Shown: one piece after another, positions 28,893-37,859 of the stretch
Layout of the letters: each line of letters opens with the position of its first letter
Position numbering within the stretch: position 1 is the first letter of the stretch
Assembly: GCA_020832135.1 (NCBI GenBank)
Contig: JAFIFG010000015.1
Location: 62,001-126,000 of the forward strand
DNA length: 64,000 nucleotides
Origin: Clostridiaceae bacterium
GTDB lineage: Bacteria; Bacillota; Clostridia; Peptostreptococcales; Natronincolaceae
Direction: 5' to 3'
The notes under the pieces: model-generated
The model's database searches: none
What the model was told of the DNA's origin: nothing
The model's input: only the letters and a program-made list of their open reading frames with translations
Translations under genes and position numbers: made by a program

Positions 28893-31800
28893 TTATTCTG
28901 TTATTCTCTCTACTGTAATACCTGTATCGTGGTCATTTAGATTTTGTTTTTCTAATTCAGGATTCTGTACTCTTTCAATATTCACAGCTAAGGTTTCCTG
29001 CATAATGTATTCTTTATGAATATTTACTGCATTGGCTATTTCATCGTCACCATCAAAATAAACTTTAATATTGTCTGTTACTTGGAAATCTTTATTCTTT
29101 CTCATCTGTTGTACTTTAGATATAAACTCACGAGCAAATCCCTCATTGATTAGTTCCTCTGTTAATGTAGCATCTAAAATAACAAATAAGTTGTTTTCCA
29201 TTTCTACCGTAAAGCCTTCCTTCGCAGAAATAGTAATCATAACATCTTCCTTTGTTAATTCAAGAGTTTCTCCTTCTAGCTCTACAGTGATACTATTACC
29301 TGCCTCTAAACTAGGAACCACCTCTGATGCATCCAACTGTGCCAATGCCTTTCCTAATAGCTTTATTTTACTTCCTAACTTAGGTCCAGCTACCTTGAAG
29401 TTTGGTTTTAAATTGAAGTTCATAAACTCCTTTAAATCCTTTTCAAATTGAACTTCTTTAACATTTAATTCCTCTTGGATCAAAGGCATTAAATCAGAAA
29501 TCAATGCTTCGTATTTTCCGTCTATCAGGATTTTTTGTAGTGGTTGACGTACCTTTATTTTGGTTTCAGCCCTAGCAGCTCTACCTAATTTTACAAGATC
29601 TCTAACTAAGTCCATTTTTTCTTCTACAGCAGAATCTATCAATTTATCATCAGCTTCAGGATAGTCAGCTAAATGAACAGATACTTCTTCTGTTAGCTTT
29701 TGATACATTTCATCTGCTAGGAATGGTGCAAATGGTGCTACTAATTTAGAAACTCCTATTAATATTTCATAGGTTGTGTTATACACAGCTTTTTTATCAT
29801 TTGTTAATTCAGTAGCCCAGAAACGTCTTCTTGCTCTTCTTATATACCAGTTAGATAAATCTTCATTTACAAACTCCTGAATTTTTCTAACGGCTCTTGT
29901 TAAATCATAGCTTGTCATATCATTTTTAACTTCTTTAATTAAGTTATTGTATTTAGAAAGTATCCATCTGTCTAGTTCAGGTCGCTCATTGTAATTTATG
30001 AAGAAATCCTTCGGATTAATTTCATCTGTATTAGCATACATCGTAAAGAAGCTATATACATTTTGTATAGTAGTAAAGAACTTACTTTGTACTTCTTTTA
30101 ATCCCTCAATGTCAAATTTAGTAGGTGTCCATGCTGGCGATACGTGTAGCAGGTACCATCTTAAGGCATCAGCACCATATTGATCAAATAATTCAAATGG
30201 ATTTACTGTATTTCCTTTTGATTTAGACATTTTTTGTCCGTTTTTATCTAGAATTAAGTCATTTACAAGGACATTTTTATAAGGAGATACTCCTTTGACA
30301 AAGGTGGAAATAGCCAGTAGTGAATAGAACCATCCTCTAGTTTGATCAATTCCTTCACAGATAAAATCTGCTGGGAATAGCTTATCAAATCCTTCTTTAT
30401 TTTCAAAAGGATAATGATGCTGAGCAAATGGCATAGCACCACTGTCAAACCAACAGTCAATAACCTCTGTTACCCTTGTCATACTGCCTTCACATTTATC
30501 ACATTTTAAGTGTATATCATCTACATGTGGTCTATGCAGCTCTATAGATTCATCAATGTCTTCTATAGCTTTTTCTATTAATTCTTTTCTAGACCCTACA
30601 GATGTAGTATGTCCACATTCACAACGCCATATATTTAAAGGTGTTCCCCAGTATCTATTTCTTGATAGGGCCCAATCATTTAAGTTTTCTAACCAGTTTC
30701 CAAAGCGTTTTTCCCCTACATAATCTGGATACCAATTAACAGAGTTGTTATTTGCGATTAATTGATCCTTAAGCTTGGTCATTTCAATATACCAGCTTGG
30801 TTTTCCATAATACAATAACTCTGTTGAACAACGCCAGCAATGGGGATAATTATGATCAATTTTTTCCTTTTTGAAAAGCTTTTCTTCTCCATGAAGCCAT
30901 TTAATGATATCTACGTCACACTCCATAACAAAACGACCTTCCCATGGAGTTCCAATGTATTTTCCTGCTTCATCCACCGGCTGTAATACTGGTAAGTCAT
31001 ATCTTCTTCCTACTTGGTAGTCATCCTCACCAAAGGCAGGTGCAATATGAACAATACCTGTACCGTCTTCTGTTGTTACATAATCAGCAAGAGTAACGAA
31101 AAAAGCTTTTTTATCTGGTGTAACAAATGGCATCAATTGCTCATATTCTAGATGTTCTAGATCAGTACCTTTTACCTTTTCTAATACCTGATACTCACCT
31201 TCTATAACTTTGCCTGCCAATGCTTCCGCTACATAGTAGACTTTTCCTTCATAGCTTACTTTAAGGTAGGTGACTTCTGGGTGTACTGCTAATGCTACGT
31301 TTGCAGCTAATGTCCATGGTGTTGTTGTCCATACTAGGAAGTATTCGTCTACATCTTTTCTTTTCATAGGAACAATTACTGTATTAGACTTTATTTCTTT
31401 ATACCCCTGAGATACCTCATGGGAGGCTAGTCCCGTTCCACAACGTGGACAATAAGGTAAAATCTTATGTCCTTCATAAATCATATTCTCTTTAAAGAAT
31501 TTGTCTAGAATCCACCATACAGATTCGATATAATTATTGTCTAATGTAATATAGGGATTATCTAAATCAATAGAGTAACCCATTCTTTCTGTCATTTCTC
31601 TCCATTGTTTTTCATAGGTAAATACAGATTCGCGACATTTTTCATTAAAATCTGCAAGACCATAGTTTTCAATTTCCGTTTTACTAGATAGATTTAATTG
31701 CTTCTCCACTTCAATTTCCACCGGTAGACCATGGGTATCCCAACCAGCCTTTCTCTTTACCTGATAGCCCAACATGGTGTGGTATCTACATACGGAGTCC

Positions 31801-31997
31801 TTTAGAGTTCTAGAAATAACATGATGAATTCCCGGTCTTCCATTGGCGGTAGGTGGTCCTTCAAAGAATACAAAGGATTCCTTACCTTCACGATTTTCAA
31901 TGCTTTTTTCAAGAATATTATTCTTATTCCACAGATCAGTTACGGCCTGTTCTCTATCGGCTACAGGCCCATTAGATAGTGCTTTAAATCCCTTCAT
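28893..31997 (-). CDS. ileS: Isoleucyl-tRNA synthetase, eukaryote-like (IleS2) type
   Basis: 1034 residues. The class I signatures are a HIGH-type PTANGRPGIHH near residue 51 and KMSKSKGN near 600. CP1 editing domain and anticodon-binding region are present, and the C-terminal extension is the long form of the eukaryote-like clade rather than the zinc-finger tail of the usual Firmicute enzyme. Members of this clade (IleS2, MupA relatives) tend to be insensitive to mupirocin; that is family knowledge and not tested here. The ATG follows AAAGAAAGGATATC. It is regulated by the T-box leader immediately upstream. Confidence 0.97.
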   Translation of the reverse strand: MKGFKALSNGPVADREQAVTDLWNKNNILEKSIENREGKESFVFFEGPPTANGRPGIHHVISRTLKDSVCRYHTMLGYQVKRKAGWDTHGLPVEIEVEKQLNLSSKTEIENYGLADFNEKCRESVFTYEKQWREMTERMGYSIDLDNPYITLDNNYIESVWWILDKFFKENMIYEGHKILPYCPRCGTGLASHEVSQGYKEIKSNTVIVPMKRKDVDEYFLVWTTTPWTLAANVALAVHPEVTYLKVSYEGKVYYVAEALAGKVIEGEYQVLEKVKGTDLEHLEYEQLMPFVTPDKKAFFVTLADYVTTEDGTGIVHIAPAFGEDDYQVGRRYDLPVLQPVDEAGKYIGTPWEGRFVMECDVDIIKWLHGEEKLFKKEKIDHNYPHCWRCSTELLYYGKPSWYIEMTKLKDQLIANNNSVNWYPDYVGEKRFGNWLENLNDWALSRNRYWGTPLNIWRCECGHTTSVGSRKELIEKAIEDIDESIELHRPHVDDIHLKCDKCEGSMTRVTEVIDCWFDSGAMPFAQHHYPFENKEGFDKLFPADFICEGIDQTRGWFYSLLAISTFVKGVSPYKNVLVNDLILDKNGQKMSKSKGNTVNPFELFDQYGADALRWYLLHVSPAWTPTKFDIEGLKEVQSKFFTTIQNVYSFFTMYANTDEINPKDFFINYNERPELDRWILSKYNNLIKEVKNDMTSYDLTRAVRKIQEFVNEDLSNWYIRRARRRFWATELTNDKKAVYNTTYEILIGVSKLVAPFAPFLADEMYQKLTEEVSVHLADYPEADDKLIDSAVEEKMDLVRDLVKLGRAARAETKIKVRQPLQKILIDGKYEALISDLMPLIQEELNVKEVQFEKDLKEFMNFNLKPNFKVAGPKLGSKIKLLGKALAQLDASEVVPSLEAGNSITVELEGETLELTKEDVMITISAKEGFTVEMENNLFVILDATLTEELINEGFAREFISKVQQMRKNKDFQVTDNIKVYFDGDDEIANAVNIHKEYIMQETLAVNIERVQNPELEKQNLNDHDTGITVERITE

Positions 31998-32064
31998 GAT
32001 ATCCTTCCTTTCTTAACTTTCTAATAGTAGATTTTTACCTATATCTTATAAAATATCCAAAAAA

Positions 32065-32322
32065 TATAAAAAGCCCCTAAAAGTAGGGACGAATTCACCG
32101 CGGTACCACCCTGGTTACAAGGCAAATAATAGCCTCATCACTCACACATGTTAACGTATGTCTACGAAAGCCCCTACTGTTTCTTCAGGACCTTTGCTCA
32201 AAGGTGATCTTCATAAAAAGTGCCCATAATAATCTTTCAGCCAAGGATTATCTCTCTGTAACCGCTTGCTTTCTATTACTGTCCTCATCATTGCATTTGT
32301 GGAAAAAAATATAAAACTGTCA
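32065..32322 (-). ncRNA. T-box leader riboswitch of ileS (isoleucine, AUC specifier)
   Basis: On the complement the T-box signature AGGGTGGTACCGCGGTG is at 32096-32112, followed by a terminator hairpin (GTCCCTACTTTTAGGGGC then TTTTT, about 32068-32090). Stem I is closed by AGGAC near 32283 and GTCCT near 32190. Upstream of its 3' strand lies GAAGATCACC, where ATC fits an isoleucine specifier followed by A. Uncharged tRNA-Ile would stabilise the antiterminator and allow ileS transcription. Confidence 0.93.
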
Positions 32323-32328
32323 AAATAT

Positions 32329-32358
32329 ATTATACAATTAGTTTTAGATTTAAGTCAA
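32329..32358 (-). promoter_or_regulatory. Promoter of the T-box/ileS transcript
   Basis: TTGACT, 18-base spacer, TATAAT on the complement, placing the start near 32322, right at the base of the T-box leader. Confidence 0.75.
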
Positions 32359-32436
32359 GGGGTTTTGGTATTTTATAGTTACCCATATGTTCAATCTCGA
32401 CATATTTCCAAGGAAATATACATTTTAAGTGACTTC

Positions 32437-32554
32437 GGGGCCAGGCTTGAATTATTCAATCAATCCCCTAGCTACATTAAGGATAAAGTCTTGAACATTT
32501 GTAACAAGTGTTTTCACTTCTAGTGTTCCTCTATCGGATAATTTGTCTGACCCC
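32437..32554 (-). pseudogene. Duplicated 3' fragment of the cyclodeaminase-like gene, flanked by short inverted GGGG(C/T)CAG
   Basis: Bases 32450-32546 match 33965-34061, the last 31 codons and stop of the second cyclodeaminase-like gene, with only three differences in 97 bases. All three are C/T or G/A changes. The copy has no upstream coding sequence. It is bounded by GGGGCCAG (32437-32444) and CTGACCCC (32547-32554), an imperfect inverted pair. This is either the relic of a third paralogue or a fragment carried by a small mobile element. Confidence 0.8.
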
Positions 32555-32567
32555 TTTTCATGCATCC

Positions 32568-32724
32568 CATGTTATGGTTCAGTATAGAAACCTTCGTAAA
32601 TACTTATGCTTTTAATTGATTTAATTTCACACTCTTGTTATCACATCACATGTTGTGGTTAAAAAAATAGTTGTACAATAATTTTCATATTTACTACATT
32701 TAAATACATCTAATGTTATGGTTC
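32568..32724. repeat. Three direct copies of ATGTTRTGGTT in intergenic DNA
   Basis: CATGTTATGGTTC at 32568-32580, ACATGTTGTGGTT at 32648-32660 and AATGTTATGGTTC at 32712-32724, spaced 80 and 64 bases. The gap 32555-32855 holds no open frame that looks coding. Function unknown; they could be protein-binding sites or decayed repeats. Confidence 0.45.
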
Positions 32725-32855
32725 AAGCAATTGTCTTTAATGGAACTACAGTATAACGTAAACTTTTTAGAATACTGTATGTTATTATTAACTTTAATAA
32801 TATTATTATAACATAATCCTTGATCAAAATTAAAAGTCTATACATATATGATAAC

Positions 32856-32885
32856 AAGTGGACGGCATTGGTCTGCCGTCCACTT
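32856..32885 (-). terminator. Hairpin after cheV
   Basis: Perfect 12-base GC-rich arms AAGTGGACGGCA and TGCCGTCCACTT with a 6-base loop, eleven bases after the cheV stop. The T run is short. Confidence 0.7.
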
Positions 32886-32895
32886 GATTTAAATA

Positions 32896-33780
32896 CTAAA
32901 GCCTTTTATTGTTACCAATATTTACTACTAAATTAACCAATTGATCTATTTCTGGCTTTGTAATCTGTGCATCAGCACCTACACTGACTCCCTTATGTTT
33001 TAGATCTTCACTGACAATAGATGAAAACAACACAACAGGAATATCCTTTAATTTTTCATTGCTTTTAATATGCTTCGTAAAGGTTAAACCATCCATAACA
33101 GGCATTTCTATGTCAGTAATAACACAATATATTTCATCCTTAGGAACTGATTCAAGGTAATCTAGTGCCTCTTTTCCATTGCTGAACTTTTCCACTATTG
33201 CACCTGCCTTAACAAAAGATGCATTTACTGCCTTTATTAAAAAAGTAGAATCCTCCGCCACCACCAGTTTTTTACCCTCTAGACCGTCCACCCTCTTAGA
33301 TTCCTTTAATGCTAAGGAAGGATCTATATCAGAAAGTATTTTCTCAAAATCTAGTATTAGGGCGATTTCATCTTCATTGACTTTGACAATCCCTGTGGTA
33401 GGTGTTTGATTTTCACTTACTAAAATAGAAGAAGGAATTTCAATATCCTGCCATGAAAGTCTTTTAATGCCTATAACAGAACTGACTTCAATAGCAAAAT
33501 CACTATTATTGATATGTATTAAAATAAAAAGCCTTTCCTTCTCAGCTTTAGGACAATTTTTATTCAAAGCTTTAATTAAATCAATGACAGGTATCACTCT
33601 TCCTCTGTAGTTGATGACCCCCTTCACATTTTTGTGAGCATTGGGTATGCTAGTAAAAGGCTGAAAAGTAATAATACACTCCACCTTAGCAACATTTGCC
33701 CCTAGTAGACTTTCTCCTACTTTAAACATAACAATTTCTAATTCATTGGTACCACTTTCTAGTAAAATATTTCGGCTCAT
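32896..33780 (-). CDS. cheV: Chemotaxis coupling protein CheV
   Basis: 294 residues. An N-terminal CheW-like domain (about 12-155; VKGVINYRGRVIPVIDL) is fused to a receiver domain (about 168-290) with the phospho-acceptor in VITDIEMPVMDG and the conserved Lys in QITKPEIDQL. CheV couples receptors to CheA and helps adaptation through phosphorylation. The ATG follows AAGGAGGATTTAT. It stands alone; another CheW is at 60.8 kb, and the main chemotaxis cluster is outside the window. Confidence 0.95.
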   Translation of the reverse strand: MSRNILLESGTNELEIVMFKVGESLLGANVAKVECIITFQPFTSIPNAHKNVKGVINYRGRVIPVIDLIKALNKNCPKAEKERLFILIHINNSDFAIEVSSVIGIKRLSWQDIEIPSSILVSENQTPTTGIVKVNEDEIALILDFEKILSDIDPSLALKESKRVDGLEGKKLVVAEDSTFLIKAVNASFVKAGAIVEKFSNGKEALDYLESVPKDEIYCVITDIEMPVMDGLTFTKHIKSNEKLKDIPVVLFSSIVSEDLKHKGVSVGADAQITKPEIDQLVNLVVNIGNNKRL

Positions 33781-33843
33781 ATAAATCCTCCTTCTTAATT
33801 CAATTGTATATAGTAATTAGCTCCATTATACCCTTATCTGCTT

Positions 33844-33890
33844 AAAAAAAACAGCAATTAGGACCTCATCTACTATGCTCCTAATTGCTG
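33844..33890 (-). terminator. Terminator after the second cyclodeaminase-like gene
   Basis: Arms CAGCAATTAGGA (33852-33863) and TCCTAATTGCTG (33879-33890), one A/C clash inside the loop side, then TTTTTTTT on the complement. Confidence 0.85.
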
Positions 33891-33966
33891 TAAAAATCCC
33901 TTTGAAAAGGAAACCAATCCTTCCATTCTCCACTCAATACTTTCTAATTGAAGAAGATCAGAAAAA

Positions 33967-35052
33967 TTATTCAATCAATCCCCTAGCTACATTAAGGATA
34001 AAGTCTTGAATATTTGTAACAAGTGTTTTCACTTCTAATGTTCCTCTATCGAATAATTTGTTAACAGAAAACTCCTGTATATCTATAGAATATATATATA
34101 CTGGTCTAACAACACCATTTTTTACTGTATAGGATGGTGTCATATTTCCTGAAGCAATGGTATGAAGTACAGTTGATAAACATATCAGCATGGTTGCTTT
34201 TCTAGTGTGCTTTCTCATAGCATCTTGGGCTTCATAGACATTATCATAGACATTTGGTAATGCATATCGATCCCTTATACTTCCAGCTAGTACTACTGGA
34301 ACATCTTTTTCTACACAGGCTTTTAATATGCCATCTTTCACTTTTCCTGAATGAATAAGTTCATCTATAGAACCCGCTCTTCTGGCTTCATTGATGGTAG
34401 CCATATAATTATAGTGAGCATTTCCACGGGACTCAAATACCTCCTGCCCTGAAACTGTTTTAAACATTGCCTTCTCTAAATCATAGGTGCCAAAGGTATT
34501 ACCAGAAAAAATAGCCTGTACATAGCCATGCTCTACTAGAGAGGCAAATGCAGCCCTTGACCCATCATCTAATGCAATGGATGGTCCTAAAACCCAGACA
34601 ATCTTCCCATCATTCTCCTTCTCATGCTTCATAATCTCATATAATTCATCATAATCTTTAGAATAGGCAGTCTCTCTTGATCTACCACTTCTAAAGGCAA
34701 AGGTATCGGTAACCACCTCTTCAGTAAGAAATCCTTCTGTATACATATATATACCTTCACTACCGTCTTCTGTTCTCCCTACCACCACTTTATCGCCAAC
34801 TTTTAGATTTCTAAATTCTAAAATATCTATACCATCATCTGGTGTAACAACAGCAACGGTGTCCATACGGCTTTCATTAGCTATTACCCATTTCCCTTTA
34901 ATTTTAAAATACTCAGGATAAATGGAAAGAGCATGATAATTTCTAGGGGCAACTCCTTCTTTAACTACTTCTTCTATTTTACAATCTGGTGCATTCACAA
35001 AAAAATCCTGTGTGAAATCTGGTGGTCTAAACTTTGGTAATTCAAAACTCAT
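33967..35052 (-). CDS. Ornithine cyclodeaminase-like protein, TIGR00300 (LOR/SDH) family, copy 2
   Basis: 361 residues from the ATG at 35052, which follows AGGAGGAGATTTTAAA; an upstream in-frame ATG at 35166 has no ribosome site. It contains the family's N-terminal pattern (YFKIKGKWV, then KVGDKVVVG) and the C-terminal NAD-binding region (WVLGPSIALDDGSRAA; HYNYMATINEARRAGSIDEL; VLAGSIRD; LSTVLHTIASGN). Archaeal members cyclise ornithine to proline with release of ammonia. Compared with the consensus I remember (SIRDDGPLP), this copy reads SIRDRYALP, while it keeps the later DRG motif. It is 70 bases downstream of copy 1, and a terminator follows. Product assignment is by family; catalysis is not proven. 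Confidence 0.78.
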   Translation of the reverse strand: MSFELPKFRPPDFTQDFFVNAPDCKIEEVVKEGVAPRNYHALSIYPEYFKIKGKWVIANESRMDTVAVVTPDDGIDILEFRNLKVGDKVVVGRTEDGSEGIYMYTEGFLTEEVVTDTFAFRSGRSRETAYSKDYDELYEIMKHEKENDGKIVWVLGPSIALDDGSRAAFASLVEHGYVQAIFSGNTFGTYDLEKAMFKTVSGQEVFESRGNAHYNYMATINEARRAGSIDELIHSGKVKDGILKACVEKDVPVVLAGSIRDRYALPNVYDNVYEAQDAMRKHTRKATMLICLSTVLHTIASGNMTPSYTVKNGVVRPVYIYSIDIQEFSVNKLFDRGTLEVKTLVTNIQDFILNVARGLIE

Positions 35053-35122
35053 TTTAAAATCTCCTCCTGATAATAGCTTCCAAATAACATTAGTACTTTT
35101 CCTCATTGGTTTAAAAGATATA

Positions 35123-36196
35123 TTAACAAAGGTTTTTTTGAAGATTAACCACAAAGTCCTGTACATTAGTAAGGATTGTTTTAACGCCTACATATTCTCT
35201 AGCAACTGCTACTTGATTCACTGCATATTCAGCAATGTCTACAGCATAACAATATACTGGCCTTACTTCTCCCTCTATCATTCTATAGGATGATGCTAAG
35301 TTTGCAGTTGCTACTGAGTGCAGAACCGTAGCAAGACAAATAACAACTGTTGCTTTGTTGGTTTCTTCTTTCATAGCATCTAGTCCACAAGATACATTAT
35401 GATAAACCGAAGGAAGTGGTCCATCATCCCTTATAGAACCAACAAGAACTATAGGGATACTCTTTTCTATGCAGGTTTTCATAAATCCATCTTTTATATT
35501 TCCTTCATCAATTAGTTCCTCTATAGAGCCAGCTCTTCTAGCCTCATTTAGTAGATCCAAATGGTTATAATGTCCCATAGGAACAGATTCTTGGGTATAT
35601 ATATTTTGACCTAAAGATGTCCCTAACAGTCCACCTTCGAGATCATGGGTTGCCATAGCATTCCCTGCCAGCAGACCATCTACATACCCTTTTTCAGTAA
35701 GCTCTGATAAAGCAGCTCGTGTATCATGATCAAAAACCACAGCCGGACCTAATACCCACACAATATATCCATTATTTTCTTTCTCATGTTCTAGTAATGC
35801 ATATAGTTCCTCATAATCCCTTGAAAAGGACGATTCTACATACCTTCCTACATCTACGCTAGGTAAATTATCAAATCCAGTAGTATGCTTATATATCCCT
35901 TCAGTTCCATCTTTTTCTATTCCTAAAATAACTTTATCGCCAACCTTTAGATTTCTAAATTCCACAATTTCCACAGTATTATTATCCCGAACAACACCAG
36001 GGCATTCTATTGCACCTTGGTTTGGAAGAACCCATTTTCCATTAATTTTAAAGTATTCAGGTGATGCAGAACTCATGAAGAAACCTTTGGGAGCCACGCC
36101 ATCTTTTTTCACTTCCCCCATTTTAGCATCAGGTGCATTCACAAAACTAGCTTTTGTGAAATCTGGTGGAGTAAATTTAGGTAATTGAAAACTCAT
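35123..36196 (-). CDS. Ornithine cyclodeaminase-like protein, TIGR00300 (LOR/SDH) family, copy 1
   Basis: 357 residues, ATG after AAAAAGGAGGAAACTTTAA. Same fold and order as copy 2: N-terminal YFKINGKWVLPN, NAD-region WVLGPAVVFDHDTRAALSEL, GNAMATHDLEGGLLGTSLG, HYNHLDLLNEARRAGSIEEL, LVGSIRDDGPLP and LATVLHSVATAN. It keeps DDGPLP, which copy 2 has lost, but lacks the DRG motif that copy 2 keeps, so the two could form a heteromer with shared active sites. It is divergent from larC, a maturation gene for the nickel-pincer nucleotide. As I recall, database naming of this family also refers to that cofactor. Likely role: ornithine to proline, feeding the proline reductase. Confidence 0.78.
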   Translation of the reverse strand: MSFQLPKFTPPDFTKASFVNAPDAKMGEVKKDGVAPKGFFMSSASPEYFKINGKWVLPNQGAIECPGVVRDNNTVEIVEFRNLKVGDKVILGIEKDGTEGIYKHTTGFDNLPSVDVGRYVESSFSRDYEELYALLEHEKENNGYIVWVLGPAVVFDHDTRAALSELTEKGYVDGLLAGNAMATHDLEGGLLGTSLGQNIYTQESVPMGHYNHLDLLNEARRAGSIEELIDEGNIKDGFMKTCIEKSIPIVLVGSIRDDGPLPSVYHNVSCGLDAMKEETNKATVVICLATVLHSVATANLASSYRMIEGEVRPVYCYAVDIAEYAVNQVAVAREYVGVKTILTNVQDFVVNLQKNLC

Positions 36197-36551
36197 TTAA
36201 AGTTTCCTCCTTTTTTGTAGTTTATTTAACAAATGCTATAAGCCTTATTATACAACACAATTCGTCATTTTTTAATACCGCTACATAAAAATGTAATTTT
36301 CATAAGATTTTTATTTTTATACTCCCTCTTTTGATGCAAAATTAAACCACCATAAATTTTTATGTTAAACCAAGTTTATCCTCTAAAGTAATTGCATCCT
36401 ACATAGTAAAAAGCTTTTGTCTTTAAGGAGATATTTTTTATATTTTACAACTATAGTATAATGAAAGAATATACTACTATAGTTTTTTATATAATAAGGC
36501 AAACTATTTAGATTAAATCATTTTAATTTCAAAATGCAGGAGGTTTACATT
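36197..36551. promoter_or_regulatory. Divergent control region between the cyclodeaminase-like pair and larC
   Basis: 355 bases without a gene. On the complement a TATAAT (36247-36252) precedes copy 1. On the plus strand a TATAAT (36457-36462) precedes larC and overlaps an inverted repeat, ACTATAGTA (36450-36458) and TACTATAGT (36475-36483). Its position over the -10 suggests an operator. No riboswitch consensus was recognised. Confidence 0.5.
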
Positions 36552-37760
36552 ATGAAGATACTTTATTACGATTGCTTTTCAGGCATCAGTGGTGATATGA
36601 ATTTAGGAGCCATGCTTGATTTAGGTATTGAAGAAGCTTATTTAAGGCAGGAGCTAGAAAAGCTTCCTTTACATAAAGAGTATGTATTGGAGGTAACGAG
36701 GGATGAAAGAAAAGGTATTACCGGCACAAAGGTAACGGTAAATTTATTACAGTGTCATGAACATAACCACCATCACGAAGGAGAAGGTCACCGCCACAGA
36801 AATTTAGAAGATATCGAAAATATTATTGAGACCAGTAGCCTTAGCTCCTCTGTCAAGAATTTGAGCTTAGCAATTTTCATGGAGGTAGCTAAAGCTGAAG
36901 CAAAAATCCACGGTAAAACCATCAATGAAGTCCACTTCCATGAAGTAGGTGCAACGGACTCCATTGTTGATATTGTAGGAGCTGCCATATGCTTTGATAG
37001 TCTTAAAGTGGACAAGGTTATCTTCTCACCCTTAGCTGTTGGTGGAGGATTTGTTCATTGTGCTCATGGAAAGTTCCCTGTCCCTGCCCCTGCTACAACA
37101 GAAATCTTAAAGGGAATTCCTATTACTACCGGTGGAGTTGAAAAGGAACTAACTACTCCTACGGGAGCTGCTATTGCTAAAGTATTAGGAGACGAATTTT
37201 CTTCTGAAAAGAATTTCTCTATTACAAAAATTGGCTATGGGATAGGCCATCGAGATAATGTAATTCCCAATGTATTGAGGGTTTTTTTAGCAGAGTTCGA
37301 AACTCAAACTCAAGAAACAGCTAAAATGATAGAATGTAATATCGATGATATGAATCCAGAAATCTATGAGTATGTAATGCAAAAGCTTTTAGATCAAGGG
37401 GCTATGGACGTTTATATGACACCTATTATCATGAAAAAAAACCGCCCCAGTGTAAAACTTAGTGCCCTTTGTTGTCATGCTTTAGCTGAAACCATGACTT
37501 CTATCCTGCTTAAAGAAACTACTACTTTAGGGGTTAGAAGTTATGACGTACATAAAGATATGCTAGATAGAAAGATTATTATCGTCAACACAGAATATGG
37601 TGATGTAAAGGTAAAACTAGGGATCTATAATGGGGAGGTTATTAAATTCAAACCTGAATATGAGGATTGTAGAAAAATTGCTGAAGCCTACAATATACCT
37701 TTGTATAAATTAACAGATATAGTTCAAAGCTATATGAGTTCTTCCCTTTGTCTAAAATAA
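36552..37760 (+). CDS. larC: Nickel-pincer cofactor biosynthesis protein LarC (nickel insertase)
   Basis: 402 residues from the ATG at 36552; GCAGGAGGTTTACATT precedes it, so an upstream in-frame ATG at 36534 lies before the ribosome site and is not used. The N-terminus MKILYYDCFSGISGDMNLGA is the LarC signature. A histidine-rich segment HEHNHHHEGEGHRHR at about 66-80 can bind nickel. Later motifs are NEVHFHEVGATDSIVDI and ECNIDDMNPEIYEYVM. LarC inserts Ni into pyridinium-3,5-bisthiocarboxylic acid mononucleotide in the cytoplasm. LarB is 3 kb downstream; LarE and LarA are not in the window. In some species LarC needs a frameshift, but here it is a single frame. Confidence 0.95.
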   Translation: MKILYYDCFSGISGDMNLGAMLDLGIEEAYLRQELEKLPLHKEYVLEVTRDERKGITGTKVTVNLLQCHEHNHHHEGEGHRHRNLEDIENIIETSSLSSSVKNLSLAIFMEVAKAEAKIHGKTINEVHFHEVGATDSIVDIVGAAICFDSLKVDKVIFSPLAVGGGFVHCAHGKFPVPAPATTEILKGIPITTGGVEKELTTPTGAAIAKVLGDEFSSEKNFSITKIGYGIGHRDNVIPNVLRVFLAEFETQTQETAKMIECNIDDMNPEIYEYVMQKLLDQGAMDVYMTPIIMKKNRPSVKLSALCCHALAETMTSILLKETTTLGVRSYDVHKDMLDRKIIIVNTEYGDVKVKLGIYNGEVIKFKPEYEDCRKIAEAYNIPLYKLTDIVQSYMSSSLCLK

Positions 37761-37808
37761 AGCTGTTACTAAGATTTTAGAAAACAATCTCTACCTTTTA
37801 AGTATAAA

Positions 37809-37852
37809 CTCCCTTCACCAAGAACTTTGAAATTATTTTTAGCTGAAGGGAG
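37809..37852. terminator. Hairpin between convergent larC and methyltransferase genes
   Basis: CTCCCTTCA (37809-37817) and TGAAGGGAG (37844-37852) with a 26-base loop. Weak T tracts on both strands. Confidence 0.5.
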
Positions 37853-37859
37853 CTTTGTA

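Noticed and set aside
32266-32523. 85-codon plus-strand frame between ileS and cheV
   Set aside because: It runs through the T-box leader, the ileS promoter and the duplicated gene fragment, so it is not a gene.
35053-35166. N-terminal extension of the second cyclodeaminase-like gene
   Set aside because: The extension is not seen in the paralogue, has no ribosome site, and the internal ATG at 35052 follows AGGAGGAG.
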